DNA from: Nocardia huaxiensis | GTDB taxonomy: Bacteria; Actinomycetota; Actinomycetes; Mycobacteriales; Mycobacteriaceae | Direction of reading: 5' to 3' | Length of the DNA stretch: 64,000 bases | Assembly (NCBI RefSeq): GCF_013744875.1 | Contig: NZ_CP059399.1 | Location: forward strand, 868,001 to 932,000 | In this document: piece by piece, positions 46,728-55,117 of the stretch | How positions within the stretch are numbered: position 1 is the first letter of the stretch | Layout of the letters: each line of letters begins with the position of its first letter | Position numbers and translations under genes: made by a program | Notes under the pieces: model-generated | What the model was told of the DNA's origin: nothing | What the model saw: only the letters and a program-made list of their open reading frames with translations | Databases searched by the model: none

Positions 46728-48011
46728 GTGCGCGTACTCGTCATCGGTTCCGGAGCCCGTGAACATGCCCTCGCCCTGGCTCTGCGCCGGGATCCCCAGG
46801 TTTCCGCGCTGTTCGTGGCGCCCGGCAATGCCGGTATCGCTCAGCATGCCGAGGTGCGGGCGGTGGATGCGTCCAATGGGGACGCGGTTGTCGCGCTGGC
46901 CAAGGAGGTCGCGGCGGATCTCGTGGTGATCGGGCCCGAGGTGCCGCTGGTGCTCGGCGTTGCCGATGCGGTGCGGGGTGCGGGAATCGCGGCGTTCGGG
47001 CCGTCGGCCGCGGCGGCTCAGATCGAGGGGTCCAAGGCGTTCGCCAAGGACGTGATGAGTGCGGCGGGCGTGCTGACGGCGCACAGCGAGATCGTGGATC
47101 ATCCGGGCGAATTGGATGCCGCGCTGGATCGGTTCGGGCCCACCTGGGTGGTGAAGGACGACGGGCTGGCGGCCGGTAAGGGTGTCGTCGTGACGGCGGA
47201 CCGGTCGGTGGCTCGCGAACACGGCGCGGAGCTGCTGGAGAACGGGCATCCGGTGCTGCTGGAGTCGTTCCTCGACGGGCCCGAGGTGTCGCTGTTCTGC
47301 CTGGTGGACGGGGAGACCGTGGTGCCGCTGCTGCCCGCGCAGGATCACAAGCGGGTGGGCGACGGGGACACCGGGCCGAACACGGGCGGGATGGGCGCGT
47401 ACACGCCGCTGCCGTGGCTGCCGGCGGAGACCGTCACCGCGATCGTCGACGATGTGGTGAAACCCGTTGCCGCCGAGATGGTCCGGCGGGGCGTGCCGTT
47501 CAGCGGCCTGCTGTACGCGGGGCTCGCCATCGGGCAGGCCGGGCCCGCCGTGGTCGAATTCAATTGCCGCTTCGGGGATCCCGAGACGCAGGCGGTGCTG
47601 GCCCTGCTGGACAGCCCGATCGGTGAGCTGCTGTACGCCACCGCGACCGGGACGCTGGACCAGGTGGACGCGCCGCGCTGGAAGGACGGCTCGGCGGTCA
47701 CCGTCGTGCTGGCCGCCGAGAACTACCCGGCCCGCCCGCGCAGCGGCGATGTCATTTCCGGGGCCGAATCCTCGGGCACCGGAACCGAATCCGAGGTGCT
47801 GCACGCCGGCACCGCACAGCGGGAAGACGGTGCGCTGGTTTCCGCGGGCGGCCGCGTGCTCGCCATCGTCGGCCAGGGCGCGGATCTCGCCGAGGCCCGT
47901 AAGAACGCCTACGACCGGCTCGCGGGAATCAAGTTGCCCGGCGGGCACTTCCGCAGCGATATCGGTCTCGCTGCCGTCGAGGGCCGCATCACGGTGCCGA
48001 CCCCGGCCTGA
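46728..48011 (+). CDS. purD: Phosphoribosylamine-glycine ligase PurD
   Basis: A 427-residue ATP-grasp enzyme for the second step of purine synthesis. Motifs are [13 protein letters not shown] at the N terminus, [25 protein letters not shown], the substrate signature [11 protein letters not shown] and the C-terminal RSDIG. The start is GTG 46728; an earlier in-frame ATG would add 13 residues ahead of the usual N terminus. It is monocistronic, with a hairpin after it. Confidence 0.96.
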   Translation: MRVLVIGSGAREHALALALRRDPQVSALFVAPGNAGIAQHAEVRAVDASNGDAVVALAKEVAADLVVIGPEVPLVLGVADAVRGAGIAAFGPSAAAAQIEGSKAFAKDVMSAAGVLTAHSEIVDHPGELDAALDRFGPTWVVKDDGLAAGKGVVVTADRSVAREHGAELLENGHPVLLESFLDGPEVSLFCLVDGETVVPLLPAQDHKRVGDGDTGPNTGGMGAYTPLPWLPAETVTAIVDDVVKPVAAEMVRRGVPFSGLLYAGLAIGQAGPAVVEFNCRFGDPETQAVLALLDSPIGELLYATATGTLDQVDAPRWKDGSAVTVVLAAENYPARPRSGDVISGAESSGTGTESEVLHAGTAQREDGALVSAGGRVLAIVGQGADLAEARKNAYDRLAGIKLPGGHFRSDIGLAAVEGRITVPTPA

Positions 48012-48030
48012 TCGACCTCTGAAAGACTTA

Positions 48031-48058
48031 CGCCCCCTTGCGGTTTCGCAAGGGGGCG
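48031..48058 (+). terminator. Hairpin between purD and the M23 peptidase gene
   Basis: A 12-bp perfect stem CGCCCCCTTGCG (48031-48042, pairing with 48047-48058) and a GTTT loop. It is placed between convergent stops (48011 and 48076), so it is probably bidirectional. Confidence 0.85.
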
Positions 48059-48075
48059 AAGTGTTTCACCGGCTT

Positions 48076-49176
48076 TCAGCTGAGGTTGACGCCGTGCAAT
48101 GCCAGCCAGCGCTGCGGGTCGACCTTCTGCCCGTCCATGACGATCTCGAAGTGCAGGTGCGGGCCGGTCGAGTCGCCGCGATTGCCGATGCGGGCGATCT
48201 GCATGCCGGCCGGGACGCGCTCGCCGACGGAGACGAAGAAGTCGTACATGTGCCCATAGATGGCGATGCTGCCGTCATCGTGGCGGATGCGCACCCACAG
48301 CCCGAAGCCCTGCGCCGGCCCGGCCTCGATCACCGTGCCCGCGGCCACCGAGTAGATCGGCGAGCCCAGCGGCGCGGCGATGTCGATGCCCGCGTGGAAG
48401 GTTCCCCAGCGCGGTCCGAACCCCGAGGTGAACGCCCCGATTGCGGGCAGCGTGTACTGGCCGACTCCGGGCAGCACGAAGGTATTGGCATTGCCGCCCG
48501 TGATCCACGGCTGATACTCCCCGGCCACCGCCGCCGCGGCCTCGGCCTTGGCGCGTTCGAGGGTCTGGCGCGCGGCCGCCGCCACCACGGCCTGTTCGCG
48601 CAGCCGTTCGCCATTGTTGATGGCATCCAGATACCGCTTGGTGGTTTCCGTCGATGCCTGCACCTGCAAGGGGTGCGCGACCGGAACCCGAATGGCCACA
48701 CCGGGACTCGGCTCCGCGTCCACCGGAATCAACCCCATGGCACTGTCGGCTCCGGCGAACACCACCACGGCCGTCATCCCGGCGATCAGTACTCGATGCC
48801 GCACCGCCCAGTCCCGCGCCACCGGCGCCTGCCGCCGATACTCCGCGCGCGCCTGCCGCGCCAGCTCCTCCACCTCGGCGCGCGAGCGGGGCCGCCGCCC
48901 CCACAGCTCGATGCCGCGCTCGCGCACGACCGGAGCCTGCCTTCGCACCCAACGCGCGGTCTGCGCGGCAGCCTGAACACCGCGTGCCACGACCGCGCGC
49001 GTGCTGGTCGATTCGGTCTGGCCGGCCAATTGTGACCGCACGCCGGGGGTATAACTACCCTGGTCGCGCCCGAAGCCTCGCTTGCGCGCGGGACGCTCGG
49101 TGCCCTGCGCGGGCTCCGCGACCGGTGCCTCCGCTCCCGATTCCTCGGGTTCGGTGGCGGTTTTTCCCCCCGCCAT
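48076..49176 (-). CDS. M23-family peptidoglycan endopeptidase (membrane-anchored)
   Basis: A 366-residue protein with a ~120-residue charged cytoplasmic N terminus, one membrane helix (HRVLIAGMTAVVVFAGADSAM) and a helical stalk. The C-terminal LytM/M23 domain holds zinc-ligand motifs HAGIDIAAP and HLHFEI, so it should cut peptidoglycan cross-links or activate other hydrolases outside the membrane. ATG 49176 has GAGGGGAG at a good distance, better than the in-frame ATGs at 49194 and 49206. It is divergent from the aminotransferase gene. Confidence 0.88.
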   Translation of the reverse strand: MAGGKTATEPEESGAEAPVAEPAQGTERPARKRGFGRDQGSYTPGVRSQLAGQTESTSTRAVVARGVQAAAQTARWVRRQAPVVRERGIELWGRRPRSRAEVEELARQARAEYRRQAPVARDWAVRHRVLIAGMTAVVVFAGADSAMGLIPVDAEPSPGVAIRVPVAHPLQVQASTETTKRYLDAINNGERLREQAVVAAAARQTLERAKAEAAAAVAGEYQPWITGGNANTFVLPGVGQYTLPAIGAFTSGFGPRWGTFHAGIDIAAPLGSPIYSVAAGTVIEAGPAQGFGLWVRIRHDDGSIAIYGHMYDFFVSVGERVPAGMQIARIGNRGDSTGPHLHFEIVMDGQKVDPQRWLALHGVNLS

Positions 49177-49247
49177 GTGGCTCCCCTCAGCCATTCCGGA
49201 GACCATTACGGGACAGCCGGGGGAGCGGGTGCTCTACCGTCTGTCGG

Positions 49248-50420
49248 GTGCGTATCGAATCTCGGCGGTCGACCATTCCACCTTTTTACGTGATGGACGT
49301 CTGGAAAGCAGCAGCTGAACGGGCACGAACCCACGGGGATGTGCTGGTGCTGGCGGCCGGGCAGCCGTCCACGCCCGCGCCGCGGGCGGTGCTGCGAGCC
49401 ACCCGGGAGGCCATGGATTCCGAATTGCTGGGGTACACCGAGACTTTCGGGATCCTGGCCTTGCGGGAGGCCATCGCGGGGCATCACCGGGATACCTACG
49501 GGGTTGCCGTGGAGGCCGACGATGTGGTGGTGACGACCGGGTCGTCCGGCGCGTTCACGCTCATTTTCCTGGCGGCCTTCGATGCGGGGGACACCGTGGT
49601 GGTGGCCCGGCCCGGCTATCCGGCCTACCGCAATACGCTGACCGCGCTGGGTTGCGAGGTGGTGGAGCTGGACTGTGGTCCCGAGACCCGGTTCCAGCCG
49701 ACCGTGGCCATGCTGGAGGCGCTGCCGGAGGCCCCCGCGGGGTTGATCGTGGCGAGCCCGGCCAATCCGACCGGCACCATGATCGCGCCGGAAGAGCTTG
49801 CGGCACTTGCCCGCTGGTGTGACGAGCACGGGACGCTGCTCATCTCCGACGAGATCTATCACGGCATCGTCTACGACGCTGGGTTTGCTTCGAGCGCCGA
49901 GCCGACAGCATCCGCGTGGGAAACCTCCCGCGAATCCGTGGTCATCGGCTCGGTGTCGAAATACTTCTCCATGACCGGCTGGCGGCTGGGCTGGATGCTG
50001 GTGCCGGAGTCGCTGCGCCCGGCCCTGCAGCGGCTGGCCTCGAATATGACGGTGTGCCCGCCCGCCATCTCGCAGTACGCGGCCGTGCACGCGTTCGGGG
50101 CGGAGGCGAAGGCCGAGCTGGACGGGCATGTGCGCCGCTACGCAGCCAACCGGCAACTGTTGTTGACCGGTCTGCCGAAGCTGGGCATCACCGATCTGGC
50201 GCCCGCGGACGGCGCGTTCTACGCGTACGCGGATATCGCGCACCTGACCGATGATTCGATGCGCTGGTGCCAGGACGTGCTCGATCACACCGGTGTCGCC
50301 TTGGCCCCCGGCCTCGACTTCGACACCGTGAACGGCCTTCACACAGTTCGCTTCTCGTTCGCCGGGGCGAGCGCCGACATCGAGGAAGCGCTGGACCGGT
50401 TGGAACGCTATATGGCGTGA
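49248..50420 (+). CDS. Class I/II aminotransferase (Rv3565/AspB-like)
   Basis: A 390-residue PLP-dependent fold-type I aminotransferase. Its Lys238 in SVSKYFSMTGWRLGW binds PLP; NPTGTM and ISDEIYHGIVY are also present. The N-terminal PPFYVMDVWKAAAER and several inner segments resemble M. tuberculosis Rv3565 (called AspB). Aspartate or aromatic aminotransfer is likely, with the exact donor unknown. GTG 49248 is the first start matching the family N terminus. Upstream frame belongs to the antisense M23 gene. Confidence 0.88.
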   Translation: MRIESRRSTIPPFYVMDVWKAAAERARTHGDVLVLAAGQPSTPAPRAVLRATREAMDSELLGYTETFGILALREAIAGHHRDTYGVAVEADDVVVTTGSSGAFTLIFLAAFDAGDTVVVARPGYPAYRNTLTALGCEVVELDCGPETRFQPTVAMLEALPEAPAGLIVASPANPTGTMIAPEELAALARWCDEHGTLLISDEIYHGIVYDAGFASSAEPTASAWETSRESVVIGSVSKYFSMTGWRLGWMLVPESLRPALQRLASNMTVCPPAISQYAAVHAFGAEAKAELDGHVRRYAANRQLLLTGLPKLGITDLAPADGAFYAYADIAHLTDDSMRWCQDVLDHTGVALAPGLDFDTVNGLHTVRFSFAGASADIEEALDRLERYMA

Positions 50421-50592
50421 TCTGCCAAGACTTTCCGGACTGGCCCACGAGCCCGCGCGGATGGGGTACAAAAGCTGTAATGCGATTCCGCGCGGCGCGT
50501 CCGATCGCCCTTCCTTTCCGGAATCACCACAGATCGCACAGATTTGGCATGAATTTACCGATGATGACTGGCACGTTTGGCACGATTGCACC

Positions 50593-51198
50593 GTGACCAC
50601 TGCGACGACTCCGAAAGGCGAACGGCGTCGCCAAGCGCTGGTTTCAGCCGCCGCCGAGCTACTGCTCGAGGGTGGCTTCGAGGCGGTCCGGCACCGCTCG
50701 GTGGCGACCAGGGCGGACCTGCCGCTCGCCTCGACCACCTACTACTTCGAATCCCTGGAGGATCTGATCGCCCGCGCGGTCGAGTTCTCCGGCAATGCCG
50801 AACTGGATGCCATGCGCCGCCGTGTCGGCGAGGTGACCCACCGCCGCCGCGGTGCGGAAGCCACCGTGGATCTGGTGCTCGATCTGCTGGTCGGCCCCGA
50901 CCAGCACGACGAGGACGCGCGCGGGCAGCTGATCGCCCGCTACGAGCGCTCGGTCGCCTCGGCGCGGCATCCCGAGCTACGCGAGGTCCAGCTCCGACTA
51001 CGCGCCCAGCTCGAGGAGCTGCTGGCCGATGTGCTGCGCCGGTCCGATCGGGTGGTACGGACCGAACAGATACGCCGGCTGGTGGCGGTGGTGGACGGGG
51101 CCGTCGTGACCGCCCTCAGCGAACTCGACCCGCAACCCCGCCGCATGGCGCGCGGGGCTCTGCTCGAGGTGATCGACATCGTCGCGCCTCCGGCCTGA
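50593..51198 (+). CDS. TetR-family regulator
   Basis: A 201-residue TetR regulator with an N-terminal helix-turn-helix (ERRRQALVSAAAELLLEGGFE, then HRSVATRADLPLASTTYYF) and an all-helical ligand domain of unknown specificity. GTG 50593 follows two near-identical 10-mers (TTTGGCATGA 50543-50552, TTTGGCACGA 50576-50585) spaced 33 bp, a possible autoregulatory site. It lies before purB, and M. tuberculosis also carries a TetR gene (Rv0775) close to purB. Confidence 0.87.
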   Translation: MTTATTPKGERRRQALVSAAAELLLEGGFEAVRHRSVATRADLPLASTTYYFESLEDLIARAVEFSGNAELDAMRRRVGEVTHRRRGAEATVDLVLDLLVGPDQHDEDARGQLIARYERSVASARHPELREVQLRLRAQLEELLADVLRRSDRVVRTEQIRRLVAVVDGAVVTALSELDPQPRRMARGALLEVIDIVAPPA

Positions 51199-51238
51199 CT
51201 CGGATCCAGGAGCGGGAAGCCCACTCCCGGGACCCTCA

Positions 51239-51260
51239 GGGGTTTCACCCCTGAAACCCC
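51239..51260. other. Hairpin after the TetR gene
   Basis: A 9-bp perfect stem GGGGTTTCA (51239-51247, pairing with 51252-51260) and a CCCC loop, 41 nt past the TetR stop. It is perhaps a terminator, without a U-run. Confidence 0.5.
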
Positions 51261-51307
51261 AAGCGGCGAACGGGGAAACACCCCGCCCGCAGACCCAGCA
51301 CACCATG

Positions 51308-51397
51308 GTTCGCGGCCGTCTCGATTCTGGACTGACGGAGCGGGGGAGCGAAGCGGAGGAGCGGAGGAGGGAAGAATCGAGACTCAGGGCCGCGAAC
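51308..51397 (+). promoter_or_regulatory. Nested inverted repeat in the purB leader
   Basis: An outer 10-bp arm (51308-51317 with 51388-51397) and an inner 11-bp arm GTCTCGATTCT (51318-51328 with 51373-51383) are separated by a 4-nt bulge on one side and a 44-nt loop. The loop contains GGAGCGAAGCGGAGG (51345-51359), which is repeated exactly at 51404-51418 just before purB. It may be an RNA control element or a mobile repeat. The function is unknown. Confidence 0.55.
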
Positions 51398-51445
51398 CCC
51401 GCCGGAGCGAAGCGGAGGCAAATAGGCACAGTAAACTGGGTCAAC

Positions 51446-52867
51446 GTGACCTTTGTGCCTAACGTCCTCGCCACTCGCTACGCCTCTCCTCAGCTCGTGC
51501 GGCTGTGGTCTCCCGAGAACAAGATCGTTCTCGAGCGGCGGCTGTGGCTGGAGGTGTTGCGGGCGCAGAGTGAGCTGGGGATCGAGGTTCCCGCCGGGGT
51601 CATCGAGGATTACGAGCGGGTCATCGAGCAGGTCGATCTGGCGTCGATCGCGGAGCGGGAGCGGGTCACCCGGCACGATGTGAAGGCGCGCATCGAGGAG
51701 TTCAATGCGCTTGCCGGACATGAGCATGTGCACAAGGGCATGACCTCGCGCGACCTCACGGAGAATGTCGAGCAACTGCAGATCCGGTTGTCGCTCGAGC
51801 ATGTGTACGCGCACGGTGTGGCCATCGCCGCGCGGCTGGCCGAGCGGGCCACGCAGTATCAGCCGCTGGTGATGGCGGGGCGCTCGCACAATGTGGCGGC
51901 GCAGGCCACCACGCTGGGCAAGCGGTTCGCCTCGGCCGCTGATGAGCTGCTGATCGCGCTCACCCGGCTGCGGGAGCTGATCGACCGGTACCCGCTGCGC
52001 GGCATCAAGGGTCCGATGGGCACCGCGCAGGACATGCTGGATCTGCTGGGCGGCGATCCGGCCAAGCTGGCGCAGCTGGAGCAGAAGGTCGCGCATCACC
52101 TCGGGTTCAAGAACGTCTTCACCAGCGTCGGCCAGGTGTACCCGCGCTCGCTGGATCACGACGTGCTGTCCACGCTCGTCCAGATCGGTGCGGGCCCTTC
52201 GTCTTTCGCGCACACCATCCGTCTGATGGCGGGCCACGAGCTGGTGACCGAGGGCTTCCAGCCCGGTCAGGTCGGCTCCTCGGCCATGCCGCACAAGATG
52301 AACACCCGCTCGGCCGAACGGGTCAACGGCCTGCAGGTGGTGCTGCGCGGCTACGGCTCCATGGCGGCCGAGCTGGCGGGCGCGCAGTGGAACGAGGGCG
52401 ATGTGTTCTGCTCGGTGGTGCGCCGCGTCGCGCTGCCGGACGCGTTCTTCGCCGTCGACGGCATGATGGAAACCTTCCTCACCATCCTGGCCGAATTCGG
52501 CGCCTACCCGGCCGTCATCGACCGCGAGCTCAATCGCTACCTGCCGTTCCTGGCCACCACCCGCATTCTCATGGCCGCCGTGCGCGCCGGGGTGGGCCGC
52601 GAGACCGCGCACGAGGTCATCAAGGAGCACGCGGTGGCCGTGGCGCTGGCCATGCGTGAGCAGGGCCGTGAGCCCGATCTGCTGGATCGCCTGGCCGCCG
52701 ACGACCGCATGCCGCTGGACCGCGCGGCCCTGGATGCCGCGCTGGCCGATCGGTCCGCCTTCATCGGCGCGGCCGAGGCGCAGACCCGCGATGTGGTCGC
52801 GCAGGTGCAGAAGCTGGTCGACGCGAATCCGGAGGCGGCCCGCTACACCCCGTCCCCGATCCTCTAA
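51446..52867 (+). CDS. purB: Adenylosuccinate lyase PurB
   Basis: A 473-residue fumarase/aspartase-superfamily lyase that releases fumarate from SAICAR and adenylosuccinate in purine synthesis. Motifs are GMTSRDLTENVEQ and the signature loop GSSAMPHKMNTRSAE. GTG 51446 (MTFVPNVLATRYAS) is the family start. The frame is open further upstream, but that part lies in the leader repeat and is rejected. An inverted-repeat element follows 31 nt after its stop. Confidence 0.96.
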   Translation: MTFVPNVLATRYASPQLVRLWSPENKIVLERRLWLEVLRAQSELGIEVPAGVIEDYERVIEQVDLASIAERERVTRHDVKARIEEFNALAGHEHVHKGMTSRDLTENVEQLQIRLSLEHVYAHGVAIAARLAERATQYQPLVMAGRSHNVAAQATTLGKRFASAADELLIALTRLRELIDRYPLRGIKGPMGTAQDMLDLLGGDPAKLAQLEQKVAHHLGFKNVFTSVGQVYPRSLDHDVLSTLVQIGAGPSSFAHTIRLMAGHELVTEGFQPGQVGSSAMPHKMNTRSAERVNGLQVVLRGYGSMAAELAGAQWNEGDVFCSVVRRVALPDAFFAVDGMMETFLTILAEFGAYPAVIDRELNRYLPFLATTRILMAAVRAGVGRETAHEVIKEHAVAVALAMREQGREPDLLDRLAADDRMPLDRAALDAALADRSAFIGAAEAQTRDVVAQVQKLVDANPEAARYTPSPIL

Positions 52868-52897
52868 GGGAGACAAGGATTCTCGTACGATCACTGG

Positions 52898-52971
52898 GTC
52901 ATCCCGGCGTGCTTTTGGCCGGGATCCACACAGGCCGAGGTGGTTTCCGGCTAAAAGCATGCCGGAATGAC
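52898..52971. repeat. Intergenic inverted-repeat element, copy 3
   Basis: The left arm 52898-52927 is identical to that of copy 1. The right arm 52942-52971 is diverged at a few positions. The centre is 14 nt. Unlike the other copies it lies between tandem genes (purB and the HIT gene), 31 nt from each. Confidence 0.85.
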
Positions 52972-53001
52972 GAGGGTGGGGCCTCCGCCTAGGCTCGCCA
53001 C

Positions 53002-53439
53002 ATGAATCCGTACACCATCTTTGCCGATATCGTCGCTGGTCGGGCACCTTCCTCCAAGGTGTACGAGGACGATGATGTGTTGGCGTTCATGGACATTCGG
53101 CCGTTCACGCCGGGTCATCTGCTGGTGATTCCGAAGGTTCCGGCGCGGAGCCTGTCGGAGTTGGATCCCGAGGTGGGCGGGAAGCTGTTCCGGGTGGGGC
53201 AGCAGCTGGCCGCCGCGCTGCGTGCTTCCGAGGTGGGGGCCGACGGGGTGAATTTCTTCCTCGCCGATGGCGTGACCGCCGGCCAGGAGGTGTTCCATGT
53301 GCACCTGCATGTGATTCCGCGTACACCCGGCGATGGTTTCGGGCTGCGTGGCCGGCCCACCACTCCGCCGCGTGCGGACCTCGATTACCTGGCGGGTTCC
53401 ATCCGCGGAGCGCTGGACAGAAACGCCCCCAAGTCATAG
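53002..53439 (+). CDS. HIT-family hydrolase (HINT-like)
   Basis: A 145-residue histidine-triad protein with HVHLHVIPR and N-terminal MNPYTIFADIVAGRAPSSKVYED, typical of the HINT/protein-kinase-C-interacting subgroup that hydrolyses nucleoside phosphoramidates. ATG 53002 fits the family start. The 74-bp repeat element upstream may carry or interrupt its promoter. Confidence 0.9.
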   Translation: MNPYTIFADIVAGRAPSSKVYEDDDVLAFMDIRPFTPGHLLVIPKVPARSLSELDPEVGGKLFRVGQQLAAALRASEVGADGVNFFLADGVTAGQEVFHVHLHVIPRTPGDGFGLRGRPTTPPRADLDYLAGSIRGALDRNAPKS

Positions 53440-53567
53440 CGAATCTGCATTACCATATGCGTACCGCATGGTTTGCTAGCGACACGCCAATTCCGCAATC
53501 TTCCCCGAGGCTCCTGGTTCGTGAGTTACGTTTGAATGCGATTGTGGTGGGCTGATGGAGGTGGGGC

Positions 53568-54527
53568 ATGCGCAGAAGAGTCGTTGCCGCAGCGATTTTC
53601 GCGATCGCCGCGAGTTTGCTGTACCCGGTTGCCGTCGCACCGGCAACCGCGAACGCGGCCTCGGTCCTACGCGTAGACGAGCTGAACTCGACCCGCTCCG
53701 CCCTCTTCATCGACTCACCCGCCATGGGCCGCGTCATCCAGGTCCAGGTGCTGCATCCGGCGGGCGGCGGATCCCGCCCCAGCTACTACCTGCTCGACGG
53801 CCTGGATCCCGGTGCGGCGCAGAGTACCTGGACCAATGCCACCGACGCGGAGCCGTTCTTCAGCGGCAAGAACGTGAACGTGGTGCTGCCCATGGGTGGC
53901 CAGGCCAGCTACTACACCGACTGGATCGCCGACGATCCGAAGTTCGGCCGGTACAAGTGGGAAACCTTTCTGACAGAAGAACTTCCGCCGATCATCGACG
54001 GCTACTTCAGCGGTAACGGCGTGAACGCCATCGGCGGCCTGTCCATGGGCGGCAACGCGGCTTTCACCCTGGCGGTACGGCATCCGGGCCTGTACACGGC
54101 GGTGGCGGGCTACAGCGCCTGCCCGGACACCACTTTCGCTCAGGGGGCCATGCTGTTCTCGATCGCCAACCGCGGCGGCAATCCGTTCAATATGTGGGGC
54201 GGCACCACGAGTCCCGCCTGGGCGGAGCACAATCCGGCGCTGATGGCAGATCGCTTGCGCGGCAAGACCATCTACCTCTCGACCGGCACCGGCCTCCCCG
54301 GCCCGCACGAGCTGGAGATCAAACCCCAACTGCCGGAGAACATCTTCTTCGGCGGCCCGATCGAGTTCGGCGTGAACGCCTGCGTCACCTCGTTCGAGGG
54401 CAAGCTGAAATCGCTCGGTATCCCGGCGCGCATCGACTACAGCCCGGTGGGCACGCACTCCTGGTCGTACTGGCAGGACACCCTGCACCAGTCCTGGCCC
54501 ACGATCGCCGGAGCGATCGGGGCCTGA
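53568..54527 (+). CDS. Secreted mycolyltransferase-like esterase (antigen 85 family fold)
   Basis: A 319-residue alpha/beta-hydrolase with a Sec signal peptide (RRRVVAAAIFAIAASLLYPV, cleavage probably after ATANA). It has the nucleophile elbow GLSMGG (Ser159), the late His in VGTHSWSYW, and SPAMGRVIQVQV near the start, as in antigen 85 proteins that transfer mycolate to trehalose or arabinogalactan. Whether it is a true mycolyltransferase or a carboxylesterase cannot be told. It has its own 128-nt upstream region and no operon partner. Confidence 0.88.
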   Translation: MRRRVVAAAIFAIAASLLYPVAVAPATANAASVLRVDELNSTRSALFIDSPAMGRVIQVQVLHPAGGGSRPSYYLLDGLDPGAAQSTWTNATDAEPFFSGKNVNVVLPMGGQASYYTDWIADDPKFGRYKWETFLTEELPPIIDGYFSGNGVNAIGGLSMGGNAAFTLAVRHPGLYTAVAGYSACPDTTFAQGAMLFSIANRGGNPFNMWGGTTSPAWAEHNPALMADRLRGKTIYLSTGTGLPGPHELEIKPQLPENIFFGGPIEFGVNACVTSFEGKLKSLGIPARIDYSPVGTHSWSYWQDTLHQSWPTIAGAIGA

Positions 54528-54567
54528 CGATGGGTGAGCGGGCGTGCCGGTCCGGCACGCCCGCGAA

Positions 54568-54783
54568 CTACGTTCCGGGACGGTTGAATTCGCCGTCCTT
54601 GGCTCCGGCTACGAACGCCGCCCACTCTCCCGGCGTGAAGATCAGGATGGGTCCGTCGGGGTTGCGGGAATCGCGAAGGGCGATATTGCCGGTCGCGAGG
54701 AAGGCGATCTCGACGCCGTCGGCGTTCTCGTCGCTCCGCCGCCACACGGCGTCGGGTTCTATCTGGCGGTTCTTGACTTCCAC
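54568..54783 (-). CDS. DUF397 protein without its usual HTH neighbour
   Basis: A 71-residue DUF397 protein. The core is VWRRSDENADGVEIAFL, then NIALRDSRNPDGPILIFTPG and EWAAFVAGAKDGEFN, all typical. GTG 54783 follows AGGAG; a longer in-frame ATG at 54840 is less likely. DUF397 genes in actinobacteria normally sit next to a Scr1-type XRE gene (WhiJ/BldB-like regulatory pairs). Here none is adjacent. The function is unknown. Confidence 0.82.
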   Translation of the reverse strand: MEVKNRQIEPDAVWRRSDENADGVEIAFLATGNIALRDSRNPDGPILIFTPGEWAAFVAGAKDGEFNRPGT

Positions 54784-55117
54784 TCCTGGGCTCCTGTGCG
54801 GCTGCGGGCAGTACTGGACGGTGATGTGGATCGCATTCATGATGCCAGCGTTTGTGCGGCCTCCGGATCGGATATTCCATTCTGTGTCAGCGGAAGGGAG
54901 GTATGGTGCGCACGCCATGGTCTCAGCAGCGGGCAGCCCCCATCTCCGACAGCTGTGAGATGGTTCCCGCACGCTTCACGGTGGAATTGGCTCACAGCAT
55001 CCTGCGGATCCACCGAAGTTGCCCGACCGATCAATGTGCCCGTCGCAAGGCGGCGGTGTTTTTCCTGTACGAACAGCGGCAGCCTGCCAACGGCAATGGA
55101 GCGCGTACGCGCCGCCG
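54784..55117. other. Non-coding stretch upstream of the DUF397 gene
   Basis: 334 nt between two minus-strand genes. It has a short plus-strand open frame (54852-55121) with unusual, less biased codon use and no family resemblance. I see no RNA gene and no clear hairpin. It should hold the DUF397 promoter. Confidence 0.4.
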
